A stretch of 64,000 nt of DNA, from NCBI GenBank assembly GCA_905220665.1, contig CAJNAR010000013.1, forward strand, positions 186,001 to 250,000, read 5' to 3'. This stretch comes from Albugo candida (Eukaryota; Oomycota; Peronosporomycetes; Albuginales; Albuginaceae). The translations under genes were made by a program, and so were the position numbers. The notes under the pieces were generated by a model. It ran no database searches, was not told the origin of the DNA, and was given only the letters and a program-made list of their open reading frames with translations. Each line of letters starts with the position of its first letter. The stretch's first letter is position 1. This document shows positions 21,100-30,677 of the stretch, in pieces.

Positions 21100-21960
21100 T
21101 GGCATATAGAGGGCCTGAACGCGCAGATCACCATCAGAAGTACTCCAAGACCTAGTTTGGTGCTTCGTCGCCCTGTTGTCGCTCGAATTGCCACAAGGAG
21201 ATCCGTACGATCACGCTGAACGGTTGTGCATGGAAATGAGCAATTAGTGTGATGGTGCTACTTGGGATTTAGACCTTCTCTGTGAGACAACCAATGGAGT
21301 TTGGTGTGAAATAGAATGTCCAACGCATTATGGAGTCAAATTCCAACACAAATTATTCTTCCATACTTAACCCTCGAAAATTCACCAGACAACGAAAACA
21401 ATCTTATGCTAGCGGTTGATGATCAAGTTTGTAAACATTTCGGACCCGGTAACTTTCCTACCCATCCATTGTGCCTGATTTCGCAATTATTTACACGCTT
21501 GCATGCAATCGGACGGTACCATACTCATTTACCCGAAGACGTCTCATTTTGTGCCCGCATTATTCGGCTCCGAACCGCCGTCGATATTTGGCACTATCCA
21601 TTTCAGATTGAGCCCAAATAAAGTTTTGCCCTTCTGGATAGAGGCGTGTTCGCCAGATTCCATCATCTAATCCGTGCAATGCGCTTGCCAAGCACAGATT
21701 CATGTCTCTGAAATATCGATTGAGTACGGCTTTAATCAGATCCTATTTATCAATCTACGCCACGACATATTTTGTTTGCAATTCTGAGAATCGGTAAACT
21801 CGCATTCAAGTCCAGCATCAAGTTAGCTGTTATGCAACACAGTCAGCTAATGTCAATGTACTACTGGACGAATCAATCAATGCGATTCGTTTCATCTTCG
21901 AGTACATATCAGCACTACAAGCTAAAGCCACACTGACTTTAGTGAATCGCGCGTATAATT
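21100..21960 (+). pseudogene. NPHP4 3' fragment, unit 3
   Basis: Aligns with NPHP4 from about 14690 to 15450 and weakly beyond. Matches include CTCGAATTGCCA, GATCCGTACGATCA, TTATGGAGTCAAA, GCAATCGGACGGTACCA and CCAAATAAAGTT. It contains several frameshifts and stops. A residual 101-codon frame at 21316-21621 is only a leftover of the NPHP4 reading frame. Confidence 0.75.
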
Positions 21961-22079
21961 TGCATTTGCATTCGGGCAATTACTATTCGTTCAGATGTCC
22001 TGTGTCGCGCCATGATTGGTGAATTGAATTTGCTTTCCACCAATACGCACAAGAGTTAAAGGCAGTGAAGGACTCGAAC

Positions 22080-22584
22080 ATGGCAGAGCCGAACGAGACA
22101 TTTCCTGTGCTCGGCGACACAGATGAGTGCAGACAGGAGGGACTCAGCGATAAGAGCGATAAAAACGCTACAGACCATAATAGAGCTTCCGAGAATGCAG
22201 AAGGTCGTAATCAAGTTAACTTTACGCGAAATCTAAGCAAGGAATCCGATGCATCAATTGCCAAGAAACTCTTTTTTGGTGGACTTGCATTCCTTCCATG
22301 GTTGCATTTTCTGAATGTCTTTTATTTTCGCAAATATCTTTTGGATGCCACTCAGGATCCACAAACAACGATGTGTAAGATTGCATTGACCTTACTTGTG
22401 TCTTGCGCGTTCAGCTGACTGTATATCAAATGACGCAGGGGTTCGTCGATCGTTTATAAGTGGCTGCTTTGTCACTGTGTGTTTTGCTATTTGGATCTTA
22501 ATTTTCCAGCTCAAGTGGAGAGAGTATGGCTGGAACAATCTCATTATGAATATTCCAGATGCGGAGCTATATAGAGGATGGTGA
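22080..22584 (+). CDS. PSENEN: PEN-2, gamma-secretase subunit (intact copy, unit 3)
   Basis: PEN-2 is the small membrane subunit that activates presenilin in the gamma-secretase intramembrane protease. The two exons, 22080-22374 and 22439-22584, are joined by a GTAAGA...GCAG intron of 64 nt with a correct phase change, giving 146 residues. The core matches the family: SIAKKLFFGGLAFLPWLHFL, NVFYFRKYLLDA, a Trp at the exon junction, then RRSFISGCFVTVCFAIWILI (second membrane span) and a short conserved tail ending NNLIMNIPDAELYRGW. An N-terminal acidic extension of about 55 residues (LGDTDECRQEGLSDKSD) precedes the core and is longer than in animals. Two broken copies lie upstream at 16.2 and 18.8 kb, so this is the only one able to act. 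Confidence 0.85.
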
Positions 22585-22859
22585 CGTTATGATAAGCCCA
22601 ACGCAAAAATGTATGTCGTGTAACTTTTGTATAATCATCGAAAGCAGTAATATTTCGCAATACGCTGTGCTGCATGACGATCAGTGTAGCAAGCACAATC
22701 AATCTATTGGGGTTTCGTTGATTGGTTTTGAATTGACTAATTTTCGAGAAATGCCCTACCTGATGCTAAGCTACTTCATAATTTATCCCACCCCGATAAA
22801 TAGTACTCATTATCACGCACGCTGATATCATCAGTATCTATTTCTTCGACGGCCTATTG

Positions 22860-23047
22860 CTAATTGTTCTCTACTCTTGTACGGGTAAATTTGTGGACGT
22901 ATCATCATCTCCTTCTGGAATCGCGGGATACAATGGTCCCATCCAATCAATGCGTGTCATTTTATATTGAAGAGCGAGAAAAAATCGTTATCTTGACGCT
23001 TGCATAGTCGAAGGCCGTTGCAGAAGCGCTGCAACGATGGAATCCAT
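22860..23047 (-). pseudogene. Broken copy of the secreted-protein gene, unit 3
   Basis: A start codon at 23047 opens MDSIVAALLQRPSTMQASR, which parallels the signal peptide of copy 2 (SISAALLLLHQPSTIQASEK), but a stop follows at codon 20. Flanking sequence on both sides matches the other two copies (GACGCTTG, GAAGGC, GCAGAAGCGCTGCA). This is the only one of the three secreted-protein copies that is visibly dead. Confidence 0.7.
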
Positions 23048-23376
23048 CACATAATGATACCAGTAATGGCAATATCTATAAATCATTCTGCGACATCGAT
23101 CTATCCTAGTTTAATGTAGGTATAAGTGCGACCGCGTGATTGCATGGAACGTAGAAGGACGGACATTTGGTTCCGAATCAACAAGAATCCTGCTGAATAG
23201 TTGTCGGTACTTCCCGATTCGGGAAACAAATCATACACTAACTTCATGGAAAACCCGCCCCAAGTGCCGTCTTCGACTCAAGATGAGGTACGACATTTGG
23301 AGCTTGCATGAAGCTCGACAGCATAGAACTATGATTTTGCCGATAGGAGGAGCCAGCACGATTGCAGTGTCAACCA

Positions 23377-24889
23377 ATGGCAGTTTCATCGATAAAAAAT
23401 GTGATTCATAAGTTTTCAAACAAAAAGAAAGATAAATCCAATCCAGTTTCAAGCGGGTTTTTCTCTAAAGGACAAAAAAGCTCACAGAAACAGCCGCAAC
23501 AAAGTATGGCTGCTAGCTCCATGCATCAGATTTATGGTGGTTCGCTTCCCTCGGTATGGACGGCACAATCTTCAGTAAAAGCAAAAGGGACTCTTTCCAA
23601 TCTGCTACCTAAGTCACCAAGTGAGGCTGAAACTGAAAGGACTAAGGAGCCTTATGGTAGCAGACAAGATTCCATCTCTATAATCCATGATAAAAAATCG
23701 ACACTAGAGTTGTCAGCGCGCGCGAAAAGTTCTCGAAGCGCCTCGGGTAGCCTTCGAGCCGAGCAATTATCACAGCTATTCGAAAACGATGTCATAGATC
23801 TAGATAAATTACGTGAGCTGAGCTGGGGTGGAATACCTCAAGAGTTCCGTTCAAATGCATGGAAGTTACTGCTGGTAAACTCTGCTCTCTTCAGTTGGAA
23901 AACTTACTTACAGATATCTTCTCCAGGGTTACATGCCGACGAAGAAAGATCGAAGAGAGGGAATGATTCAGCGCAAAAGACAGGAATATATAGACTTGCT
24001 TCGACAATATTATTTTATACCCGATACGGATCGGGGCCTGAAGGAGCAAAACACTTTGCGGCAAATCTTGGTGGATATCCCGCGAACGAATGCTGACGTA
24101 CCGCTTTTCAAAAACGAGCGCATTCATCAAGTTGGTGGACCACTAATCCGCTTGATAATAAGTTGTTTTTACCATATTGTCTCTTACGTAGAGTATGGAG
24201 CGCATTTTGTACATTTGGGCTATTCGCCATCCCGCAAGTGGATATGTTCAAGGGATCAATGATTTACTGACTCCTTTTCTAGTCGTATTTCTGACACCTT
24301 TTGTCGGCAAGTTTTTCGATTCTCGTGTTGTTTCCAATGTATTGAATTCGCTCGTGTAGACAAGCCCCTTTACGCTGTTTTGGATGATTTTCCCGAGAAG
24401 AGCCTGCAACAAGTTGAAGCCGATAGTTATTGGTGTCTGACAAAGCTCCTGGATGGAATCCAAGATCACTACACGTTTGCTCAACCAGGCTTACAACGGA
24501 TGGTGCAGCGGATGGAAGATCTCGTAAATCGCTGCGACTCGGATTTGTATAAACACATTGTCGAAAAAGAAGCCGTTCAATTTGTTCAGTTTGCATTTCG
24601 TTGGATGAACTGCTTATTGATGCGAGAGATTCCATTGCAAGCCATTGTGCGTGTCTGGGATACGTATTTGTGTGAAGACAATGGGTTTGAGAGCTTTCAT
24701 GTGTACGTTTGTGCAGCCATTTTGATGACTTTTGGAGAAAAGCTCAAAGAAATGGAGTTTCAGGAGTTAGTGTTATTTCTACAAAGTCTCCCCACCAAAG
24801 ATTGGACAGAAGAACAGATTGATCCTTTATTGTCGAGAGCGTTTATTTTGCAGACATATTTTGCGGATGCACCCAATCATCTAAATTAG
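23377..24889 (+). CDS. TBC1D22: TBC1D22-type Rab GTPase-activating protein
   Basis: TBC proteins accelerate GTP hydrolysis by Rab GTPases; the TBC1D22 group acts at the Golgi. The exons are 23377-23874, 23927-24130, 24192-24306 and 24360-24889, giving 448 residues. The first 130 residues are Ser/Gln/Lys-rich. The TBC domain then runs LRELSWGGIPQEFRSNAWKL, DIPRTNADVPLF (Arg finger), IWAIRHPASGYVQGINDLL (Gln finger), SYWCLTKLLDGIQDHYTFAQ and FAFRWMNCLLMREIPL, closing with FADAPNHLN, the typical TBC1D22 end. Both catalytic fingers are present, so activity is expected. The third intron is best read as GC-AG (GCAAGT...GTGTAG). Its 5' part is the right edge of the triplicated block. Confidence 0.9.
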
Positions 24890-25206
24890 CAGCGGTATTT
24901 CGGCCGGGTTTAGACACCACATGTTACGATATATGTAATTTTGAAGCGAATTTGGCTATCTTCGAGAAATTATTGGATGCATTGCTTCACTGCATGATAC
25001 TTTCTGCGATGACAAGTCCGAAGAAACGTTATACGCCCTCGTAACGACGATGAATTATCATACCAGAACTTCCTTAGCTGATTCTACCGCACTGAAATAT
25101 ATACTGTAACAAACTAAACGGCTCGCTCTGTGTCGGGATACAAGAGCTCGAAGATCTGAGCTTGGATACTTTGATTGATCAGTTGAAGACAAGTTGCGCT
25201 TTCCTT
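24890..25206. other. Gap between convergent TBC1D22 and WW-WH2 genes
   Basis: These 317 bp hold the 3' UTRs of two convergent genes. I see no other feature in it. Confidence 0.5.
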
Positions 25207-26097
25207 CTATGTGATGTTAAAATGGGCGAGGAGTTTATCCATCTTTACTTCAAGCTGCTTTAGGCGTTGCTCCACGTCCAATTTTGGGGCGGAACCTCTA
25301 CTCACGGATGTAGAGGAAGCAAATTGCGGTGGTTCTGCGAAGGTTGACGTTGAGGATGATGCTCCGCTGCTTGCAGCGCCTCTTCGAGCTGCTGCCTCTC
25401 GACTTTTCTTCATTATTTCAGCAAGACCTCCACCACCACCCGAGTTCGTTGCTCCTTCCGAGCGCGCGTTGCCATTGGAAATCTCGGACGTCCCATTGTC
25501 TTGCCTACCTAGTACTAGTTATGCGTCTCAAACAATCACAACGGTGAAAATTGTACCGATTGGGAGCTTTCTTCAAGTTGCCTCCTGAACGAATGGCGTT
25601 GAGCATGGCGCTCATTCCGTCCATGGACCCTTTGCCATTGCTGGATTCGCAAGACCCATTTTCATTTCTGCGTTGTATGTTTCAGATTCAAATAGCAGGA
25701 TCCATCAAATCTTTTGTCTTACACTGTGGCACTCAGCGATGACTTTTCTTTGACTTCAACCTTCTTCAGCTTTGCTCCTTGCTGTATTTGCGCTAGCAGA
25801 CCACCTCTTCCAGCTCCTTCCACCGAAGACGATCTCGGTATTGATTCTTGTTTGGAATTGTTGGAACTAGACGTTCGCCGAACACCAGATGTGTGTTTAT
25901 TATCGCGTTTTGTTGCATTCTTGCCAGACGTTGGATGATCCCAAGTGGTGACTTTTGTCTGTGTATTATAATAATACTCCTATGAAAGAAAGACATTTAA
26001 ACATAGTAAAAGAAATTCTTTTTTCCTATTGACGTCTCACCTTCCCCTCCGCAGTTTTGTATGCGCGCCAAGGTGGCGCCAATCCCGCGCTTGCCAT
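25207..26097 (-). CDS. WW-domain and WH2-motif protein, probable actin regulator
   Basis: The four proposed exons (26097-26041, 25979-25723, 25667-25557, 25504-25207) keep phase and give 240 residues. An N-terminal WW domain (LAPPWRAYKTAEGKEYYYNT, then KVTTWDHP) spans the first intron and has both Trp residues. Two WH2-like actin-binding motifs follow: GLLAQIQQGAKLKKV near residue 80 and MSAMLNAIRSGGNLKKAP near residue 130. A Gly-run segment GGGGGLAEIMKKSREAAARR resembles the actin-binding part of Ena/VASP proteins. The last 25 residues form a short amphipathic coiled coil (VEQRLKQLEVKMDKLLAHF) suited to oligomerisation. The order WW, WH2, WH2, coiled coil suggests a WASP/VASP-like scaffold that binds monomeric actin and a proline-rich partner. 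Divergent from WDR3 with 122 bp between starts. Confidence 0.72.
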
Positions 26098-26219
26098 CTC
26101 CGCTTCAATGTCAGATTTGCTCCGTAACTATTTTGCCCAATCAGTGCGTTCTTACGAATTAGTACTTAACCGAATCACCACCATACGCTCATGTAGTTGG
26201 TGGTCAGAGTCTGACTTAA

Positions 26220-29111
26220 ATGGTAAAGTCCTACTTGCGATATGAGCATACACGCTCTTTTGGGATCATTGCTTCCTCCGAAGGGAATGTACAATACGAT
26301 GCAACCGGACGATTTTCAATTGCACCGGCGTTGAGTGACGTTATAGTTTGGAACGTTCGACAAGGCAGTCAAGATCGTGTTTTCTCGTCCACTTTCAATT
26401 CCACAGAAAGCACTTCAGGAAAAGGACAAGTAACCTGTCTACTACGTAGCCCGGACAATGTATTTCTTGCAGCTGGCTACTCTAATGGCATCATCAACGT
26501 ATTTCGCTTTGGATCAGGGAACTTGGAAATGACACTCGATGGACATCGCTCTCAGATTGAGACACTGACTTATAAATCCGATGGAGCTCTTTTAGTGAGT
26601 GGTTCCCGTGACACTGATATAATTGTTTGGGATGTCACGAGTCAAACCGGCTTATACCGTCTTCAAGGGCACAAGAATGCTGTCACGGGATTGCGTTTTA
26701 TTATGGGTGAAAAGTATATTGTTTCATGCTCGAAAGATACACTTCTCAAGGTATGGGACCTGGAAACGCAACATTGCGTCCAGACGTGTGTGGAAAACTC
26801 AAGCGAGATCTGGTCAATGGATGTGCATCCTGCTGGCCATCGACTAGTGACCGGAAGCTCGGATAATTTACTCCGAGTTTGGAGCATTGGGGCACAAAAA
26901 CTCGATGGTAATTCGAATAGAGAAGAATGTATCACACTATTAGGATCCATAACACGAACAAGTAACGATCGAGTTGCCCATATAGAGTACACTACAAACG
27001 GAGATTTGGTGGGTGTGCAATCGACGGGAAGAGCGATTGAATTGTTTCACGTGCGTTCCGAGCAAGAGATCAAGAAAAAAAGGCATCGACGTGAAAAACG
27101 ACAGCGAGAAAAAGCAAGAAAAAAGAAAGAATTGCGCACTGAAGATACCAAAGACGACAACGACCAACAAGATGAAGAGAACGAAGCTTACAAAGACGAA
27201 TTTGAGCTCTTGTGTGTGCTTCGACCAGCTCATAAAGTCAAATCTTTTGCGTTTTCTCCGAAAATTGCGTCGAATGGATCAGTATCGATGCTTCTTAAGC
27301 TACAAAATAATTCTCTAGAAAGCTACGCTGTTTTTCCTGATCGAGCAGGTACTGAAGATCGTACTCTGAAGCAACATGTAATTAATTTAGGCGGCCATCG
27401 TCTCGACGTTCGATGCGTCCAACTGAGCTCAGATAACCAGTTGATTCTTTCGTTATCGAGCGCTTCTGTCAAAATATGGAACGCACACTCATTGCAATGT
27501 ATTCGTACCGTGTCGGACTCGATTGATCTTGCACTCTGCGCAATATTTGCTCCGGGAAATATGCACGTGATTGTAGGAACAAAGAATGGGGCGCTTTTGC
27601 TGCACGATATCAATTCTGGAGAATGTATATGGAAAGCAATGGAAGCACATCATGAAAATGCAATTTGGTCGATGGACCTTTGCCCGGATCTGAAAGAGAT
27701 TGTCACGGGCGGAGCAGATCAACATGTCAAGTTTTGGGAATTCGTCATGCAGTCCAGTGGCACTCTCGATGAACCAGAGCAAGCTTCATCGAATAGCTCG
27801 AATCAACAACTTCGGCTTGGGCTTTCTCCTACTCGGCTTCTCAAAATGACGGACGATGTGCTATGCGTTCGCTATAGCCATCAAAAATCCAGTAAAGAGC
27901 GATCCAAATTGATGATTGCGGTGGCTCTTCTGGATTGCACGGTAAAAATATTTTACGAAGATAATTTGAAGTTTTTTGTAAGCTTGTATGGTCACAAACT
28001 TCCAGTCATGTCTTTGGATATCTCTAGTGACAACACACTTTTGGTCACTGGATCCGCGGACAAAAACGTCAAATTGTGGGGATTGGATTTTGGAGATTGT
28101 CACAAGTCGATTTTTGCTCACGACGATGCGATCATGTGTGTCCGTTTTGTACGAAACACTCACTATTTCTTCACAGCTTCCAAAGATAACAACGTGTCTT
28201 ACTGGGATGCTGATCATTATGAGAGAATCTTGCGACTAGACTCGCTTCATTTTGGTCAAGTTTGGAGTCTTGCAGTGAGTTCCGACGGACAATTTGTGAT
28301 CACAGCCTCTCAAGATCGGAGTATGACAAAGCTAATACGCACCGAGGATCAAGTGTTTTTGGAACTCGAAAAAGAAAAAGAATTGGACACTTTGTTCGAA
28401 AGTGATATGACCGGAAACTTTCAAAAGCCATTTTCCAATAAGGACAATCAAACTGAAGAAGATGAAGATGAGACACTTCAATCCACTTCAGCCAGTAAGC
28501 GCACAATGGAATCGGTGAAATCAGGGGACACCTTACTTGAAGCAATTGATTTGGCGGTGAAGGAGCGTGAGGCTATCACAGAATACGAAGCGCTGTGTGA
28601 GTCGCGACGAAAGATAATGAAGCAAGCACGCGGAAAGGAAAAAATTGCAATGCCCGCCGAACGCACTGCCAATGAGATGTTACTCGGCTATTCGCCTCTC
28701 AAATATGTGCTTCATACCATGCGACGCATTCCATCGCATCATCTGGAAGAAGCTCTTCTTGTGTTGCCAATTGAACGCATTCTGAAGCTAATTCGACTGC
28801 TTCTGGCTATGATTTCCAATCATTTGGACGTCGAATTTTGCTGTCATGTACTTTTAATTATTCTTACGGTGCACCACACTCAAGTCAATCAACAAAAAGA
28901 TCTGTTGAACGATCTGGAGCTTCTCTGGTCACGACTTCGGACACAGTTGCAAGCACAGAAATCGCGGATTGGCTTCAACCTTGCAGGATTACGCTTTATC
29001 AGTCGACAAATACAGGACGATAAACGTGTGTTTGTCGTGGAAGCGGACCCGATGCAAAATAAACCTTCTCACAAGAAGAAAAAGGCTAAAGTAAGCTCAG
29101 TAACTAAGTAA
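26220..29111 (+). CDS. WDR3: WDR3/Utp12, small-subunit processome protein
   Basis: This protein belongs to the UTP-B subcomplex that assembles on pre-18S rRNA in the nucleolus. The single open frame gives 963 residues, close to the family norm. It starts MVKSYLRYEHTRSFGII, as in WDR3. Two WD40 propellers follow; typical repeats read LVSGSRDTDIIVWDVTSQTG, GLYRLQGHKNAVTGL, IVTGGADQHVKFWEF, DCTVKIFYEDNLKFFVSLYG, then LVTGSADKNVKLWGLDFGDC and HKSIFAHDDAIMCVRF. A basic insertion (KKKRHRREKRQREKARKKKE) separates the propellers. The C-terminal Utp12 domain contains LEEALLVLPIERILKLI and IGFNLAGLRFISRQIQ. There are no introns. The ATG at 26220 is the only sensible start. Confidence 0.96.
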   Translation: MVKSYLRYEHTRSFGIIASSEGNVQYDATGRFSIAPALSDVIVWNVRQGSQDRVFSSTFNSTESTSGKGQVTCLLRSPDNVFLAAGYSNGIINVFRFGSGNLEMTLDGHRSQIETLTYKSDGALLVSGSRDTDIIVWDVTSQTGLYRLQGHKNAVTGLRFIMGEKYIVSCSKDTLLKVWDLETQHCVQTCVENSSEIWSMDVHPAGHRLVTGSSDNLLRVWSIGAQKLDGNSNREECITLLGSITRTSNDRVAHIEYTTNGDLVGVQSTGRAIELFHVRSEQEIKKKRHRREKRQREKARKKKELRTEDTKDDNDQQDEENEAYKDEFELLCVLRPAHKVKSFAFSPKIASNGSVSMLLKLQNNSLESYAVFPDRAGTEDRTLKQHVINLGGHRLDVRCVQLSSDNQLILSLSSASVKIWNAHSLQCIRTVSDSIDLALCAIFAPGNMHVIVGTKNGALLLHDINSGECIWKAMEAHHENAIWSMDLCPDLKEIVTGGADQHVKFWEFVMQSSGTLDEPEQASSNSSNQQLRLGLSPTRLLKMTDDVLCVRYSHQKSSKERSKLMIAVALLDCTVKIFYEDNLKFFVSLYGHKLPVMSLDISSDNTLLVTGSADKNVKLWGLDFGDCHKSIFAHDDAIMCVRFVRNTHYFFTASKDNNVSYWDADHYERILRLDSLHFGQVWSLAVSSDGQFVITASQDRSMTKLIRTEDQVFLELEKEKELDTLFESDMTGNFQKPFSNKDNQTEEDEDETLQSTSASKRTMESVKSGDTLLEAIDLAVKEREAITEYEALCESRRKIMKQARGKEKIAMPAERTANEMLLGYSPLKYVLHTMRRIPSHHLEEALLVLPIERILKLIRLLLAMISNHLDVEFCCHVLLIILTVHHTQVNQQKDLLNDLELLWSRLRTQLQAQKSRIGFNLAGLRFISRQIQDDKRVFVVEADPMQNKPSHKKKKAKVSSVTK

Positions 29112-29205
29112 TAGAACGCATCGTTGCTAGAGAAGTAACCGAACACACTTAAGTACGCTTGATGTGCATAAGTACGGTGTTAAGTCTTGTCTCGACGTTG
29201 TCTTT

Positions 29206-30566
29206 ATGCGGGTGCGTTGGCGAAGTTGTATGCATTGTTGCGCTCTCAAATAATTTCTTTAGTAAACAATTTTAAACCATCTGCCTTCTACTTAGTTTCA
29301 TGTGTTAAAGCATCCGGTGACCACAAGTCTGGTCGTTGTATACATTGGGTTATGGTTCATTGGTATTTTCCTTCAATCAGACGAGAAGAGCAGCTGGTTT
29401 GCCTTGTCAATCGCCGAGTAACGTCTGAGTTTAAATGTGTCGCTGCTGATCTAAACGACGTGTACCTTTGTGATAGTGCCATTGTCATGCATATACGTCC
29501 ATGGATATTCCTGACAGCCGGATTTTATCATCCTTATTTAATTGAGGTGATTTCAATTCAAGAGCGTTTGATGCTGAGATTGATGCTGATACTACGGCTT
29601 AAGATGATGCTAGCAGTGCTACTGATCATGGTGATCTCAAGACGTGTTGAAAGCCATCTTGGTTCATTAGCTATGGCGCAGATGCTGCTTTTCATCAATC
29701 TCGTCAGCTCCTTCCTACTTTTTTCAAACACATTCTGCTTGTACATCCTCACTCGAAATCCAGTTTATGTGTACGATATGATTATGTATCATTTTCTTTG
29801 TTATCTCACTCTCGTAAATATAGCACAACCAGATTTTCCGGATCTATGGGCACCATTTCCGGCTTACTTGTGGCTTTGATGAAGCCACAATTCAACGAAC
29901 AGATAGCCAATGTTTTCTTGTTAAAAATGCGTGTAAGTTGAGCTTCTTTCTATGTCATCAAATTCTGATAAATGTGTAGTTTTATCCCTTCACGTTAGTC
30001 CTGTGTGCCTGGTTTTTGACATCATTAGGAATCGCATTCGTGCATTCCATGCCTTTGCACAGCGTTCTCGTTAGCATGGGGCCTTATGCGTCTTCCGGTG
30101 TTTACCTTGGGTGGTTTTATCTTCGTTTTCTGCATTCAACACCGGACGAACCGCTCGGGGATATATCCGAAGAATTTAAGCTCTCTGTACTATTTCCACA
30201 GCAAATGGCGTACGTGTAGCTTCTGATTGTGTACATGCACTGACCGACGGGATGCTAGAGGTTACGTGAATGCCATCGGATCATTTTCTTTTGGCGTCGC
30301 ACGTCTGTGCGGGTACTTCAAAAAACGACCAAAAAAATCAGGGCAATCGGCCTTACCGTTTACCGTTGAGGTTCGCATGCGCACTTAATACTCGAACATG
30401 GATCTAACCTTGTGTGCAGTCTGAAAAAATTGATCCAGTCGCAGAACGGCGAAAGTAAGTCTGCAATATCCTTCATGTATATCGGTCGCTTTATATCATT
30501 GTGAATAGGGCACGTGCAATGAAAGCATTGGATGAGAAGCTCGCAAAATTGGCGCATGGCAAATAA
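29206..30566 (+). CDS. TMEM115: TMEM115-like Golgi membrane protein
   Basis: TMEM115 is a rhomboid-related, non-proteolytic membrane protein that supports Golgi retrograde transport. The exons I infer are 29296-29417, 29477-29546, 29604-29770, 29833-29932, 29980-30209, 30259-30370, 30420-30454 and 30509-30566, all phase-consistent, plus an uncertain 6-nt first exon at 29206-29211. The product is about 299 residues. Matching segments are RPWIFLTAGFYHPYL, VISRRVESHLGSLAM, GTISGLLVALMKPQF, ASSGVYLGWFYLRFL, GDISEEFKLSVLFPQQMA and a closing ERRKARAMKALDEKLAKL, which parallels the human ERRRQLALKALNERL end. Several hydrophobic spans are evident in the first two thirds. The first exon is the weak point: 29296 follows an in-frame stop, so a short upstream exon is needed. 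Confidence 0.8.
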
Positions 30567-30677
30567 TACAATTGTGTGATACAAACCTAGCATAAAGTTC
30601 GTTGGCGCATTAGCACGATTTGATCGGATAGGTTATAAATCAACGTGTAAATAATCGCATCCCCGACAATCTCCCCA

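Larger units (their letters stand above)
14640..23990. repeat. Tandem triplication of an NPHP4-PEN2-secreted protein-TBC block
   Basis: Three diverged units of roughly 3 kb repeat in the same orientation. Unit 1 is about 14.64-17.83 kb, unit 2 about 17.83-21.07 kb, unit 3 about 21.1-23.99 kb. Each runs from the 3' part of NPHP4 through PEN-2 and an opposite-strand secreted-protein gene into the 5' part of the TBC1D22 gene. The shared words are directly visible: CGAATTGCCA near 14720 and 21190; GAGTATCAGCAAAC at 15808 and 18492; a PEN-2 start (ACATGGCAGA or TATGGCAGAG) at 16216, 18826 and 22080; CCATGCATCAGAT or close variants near 17720, 20425 and 23520. The outer genes remain whole because the breakpoints fell inside them, so every internal NPHP4 and TBC copy was partial from birth. 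Unit limits are approximate. Confidence 0.85.

Noticed and set aside
21316..21621. 101-codon plus-strand frame in unit 3
   Set aside because: It is a leftover of the decayed NPHP4 fragment, with frameshifts on both sides.
27013..27318. Lys/Thr-rich frame inside WDR3
   Set aside because: It is an alternate-frame shadow of the basic insertion between the two WD40 propellers.
29187..29879. 230-codon uninterrupted frame as one gene
   Set aside because: It starts with TTG and mixes exon and intron sequence; the spliced TMEM115 model explains it better and continues to 30566.
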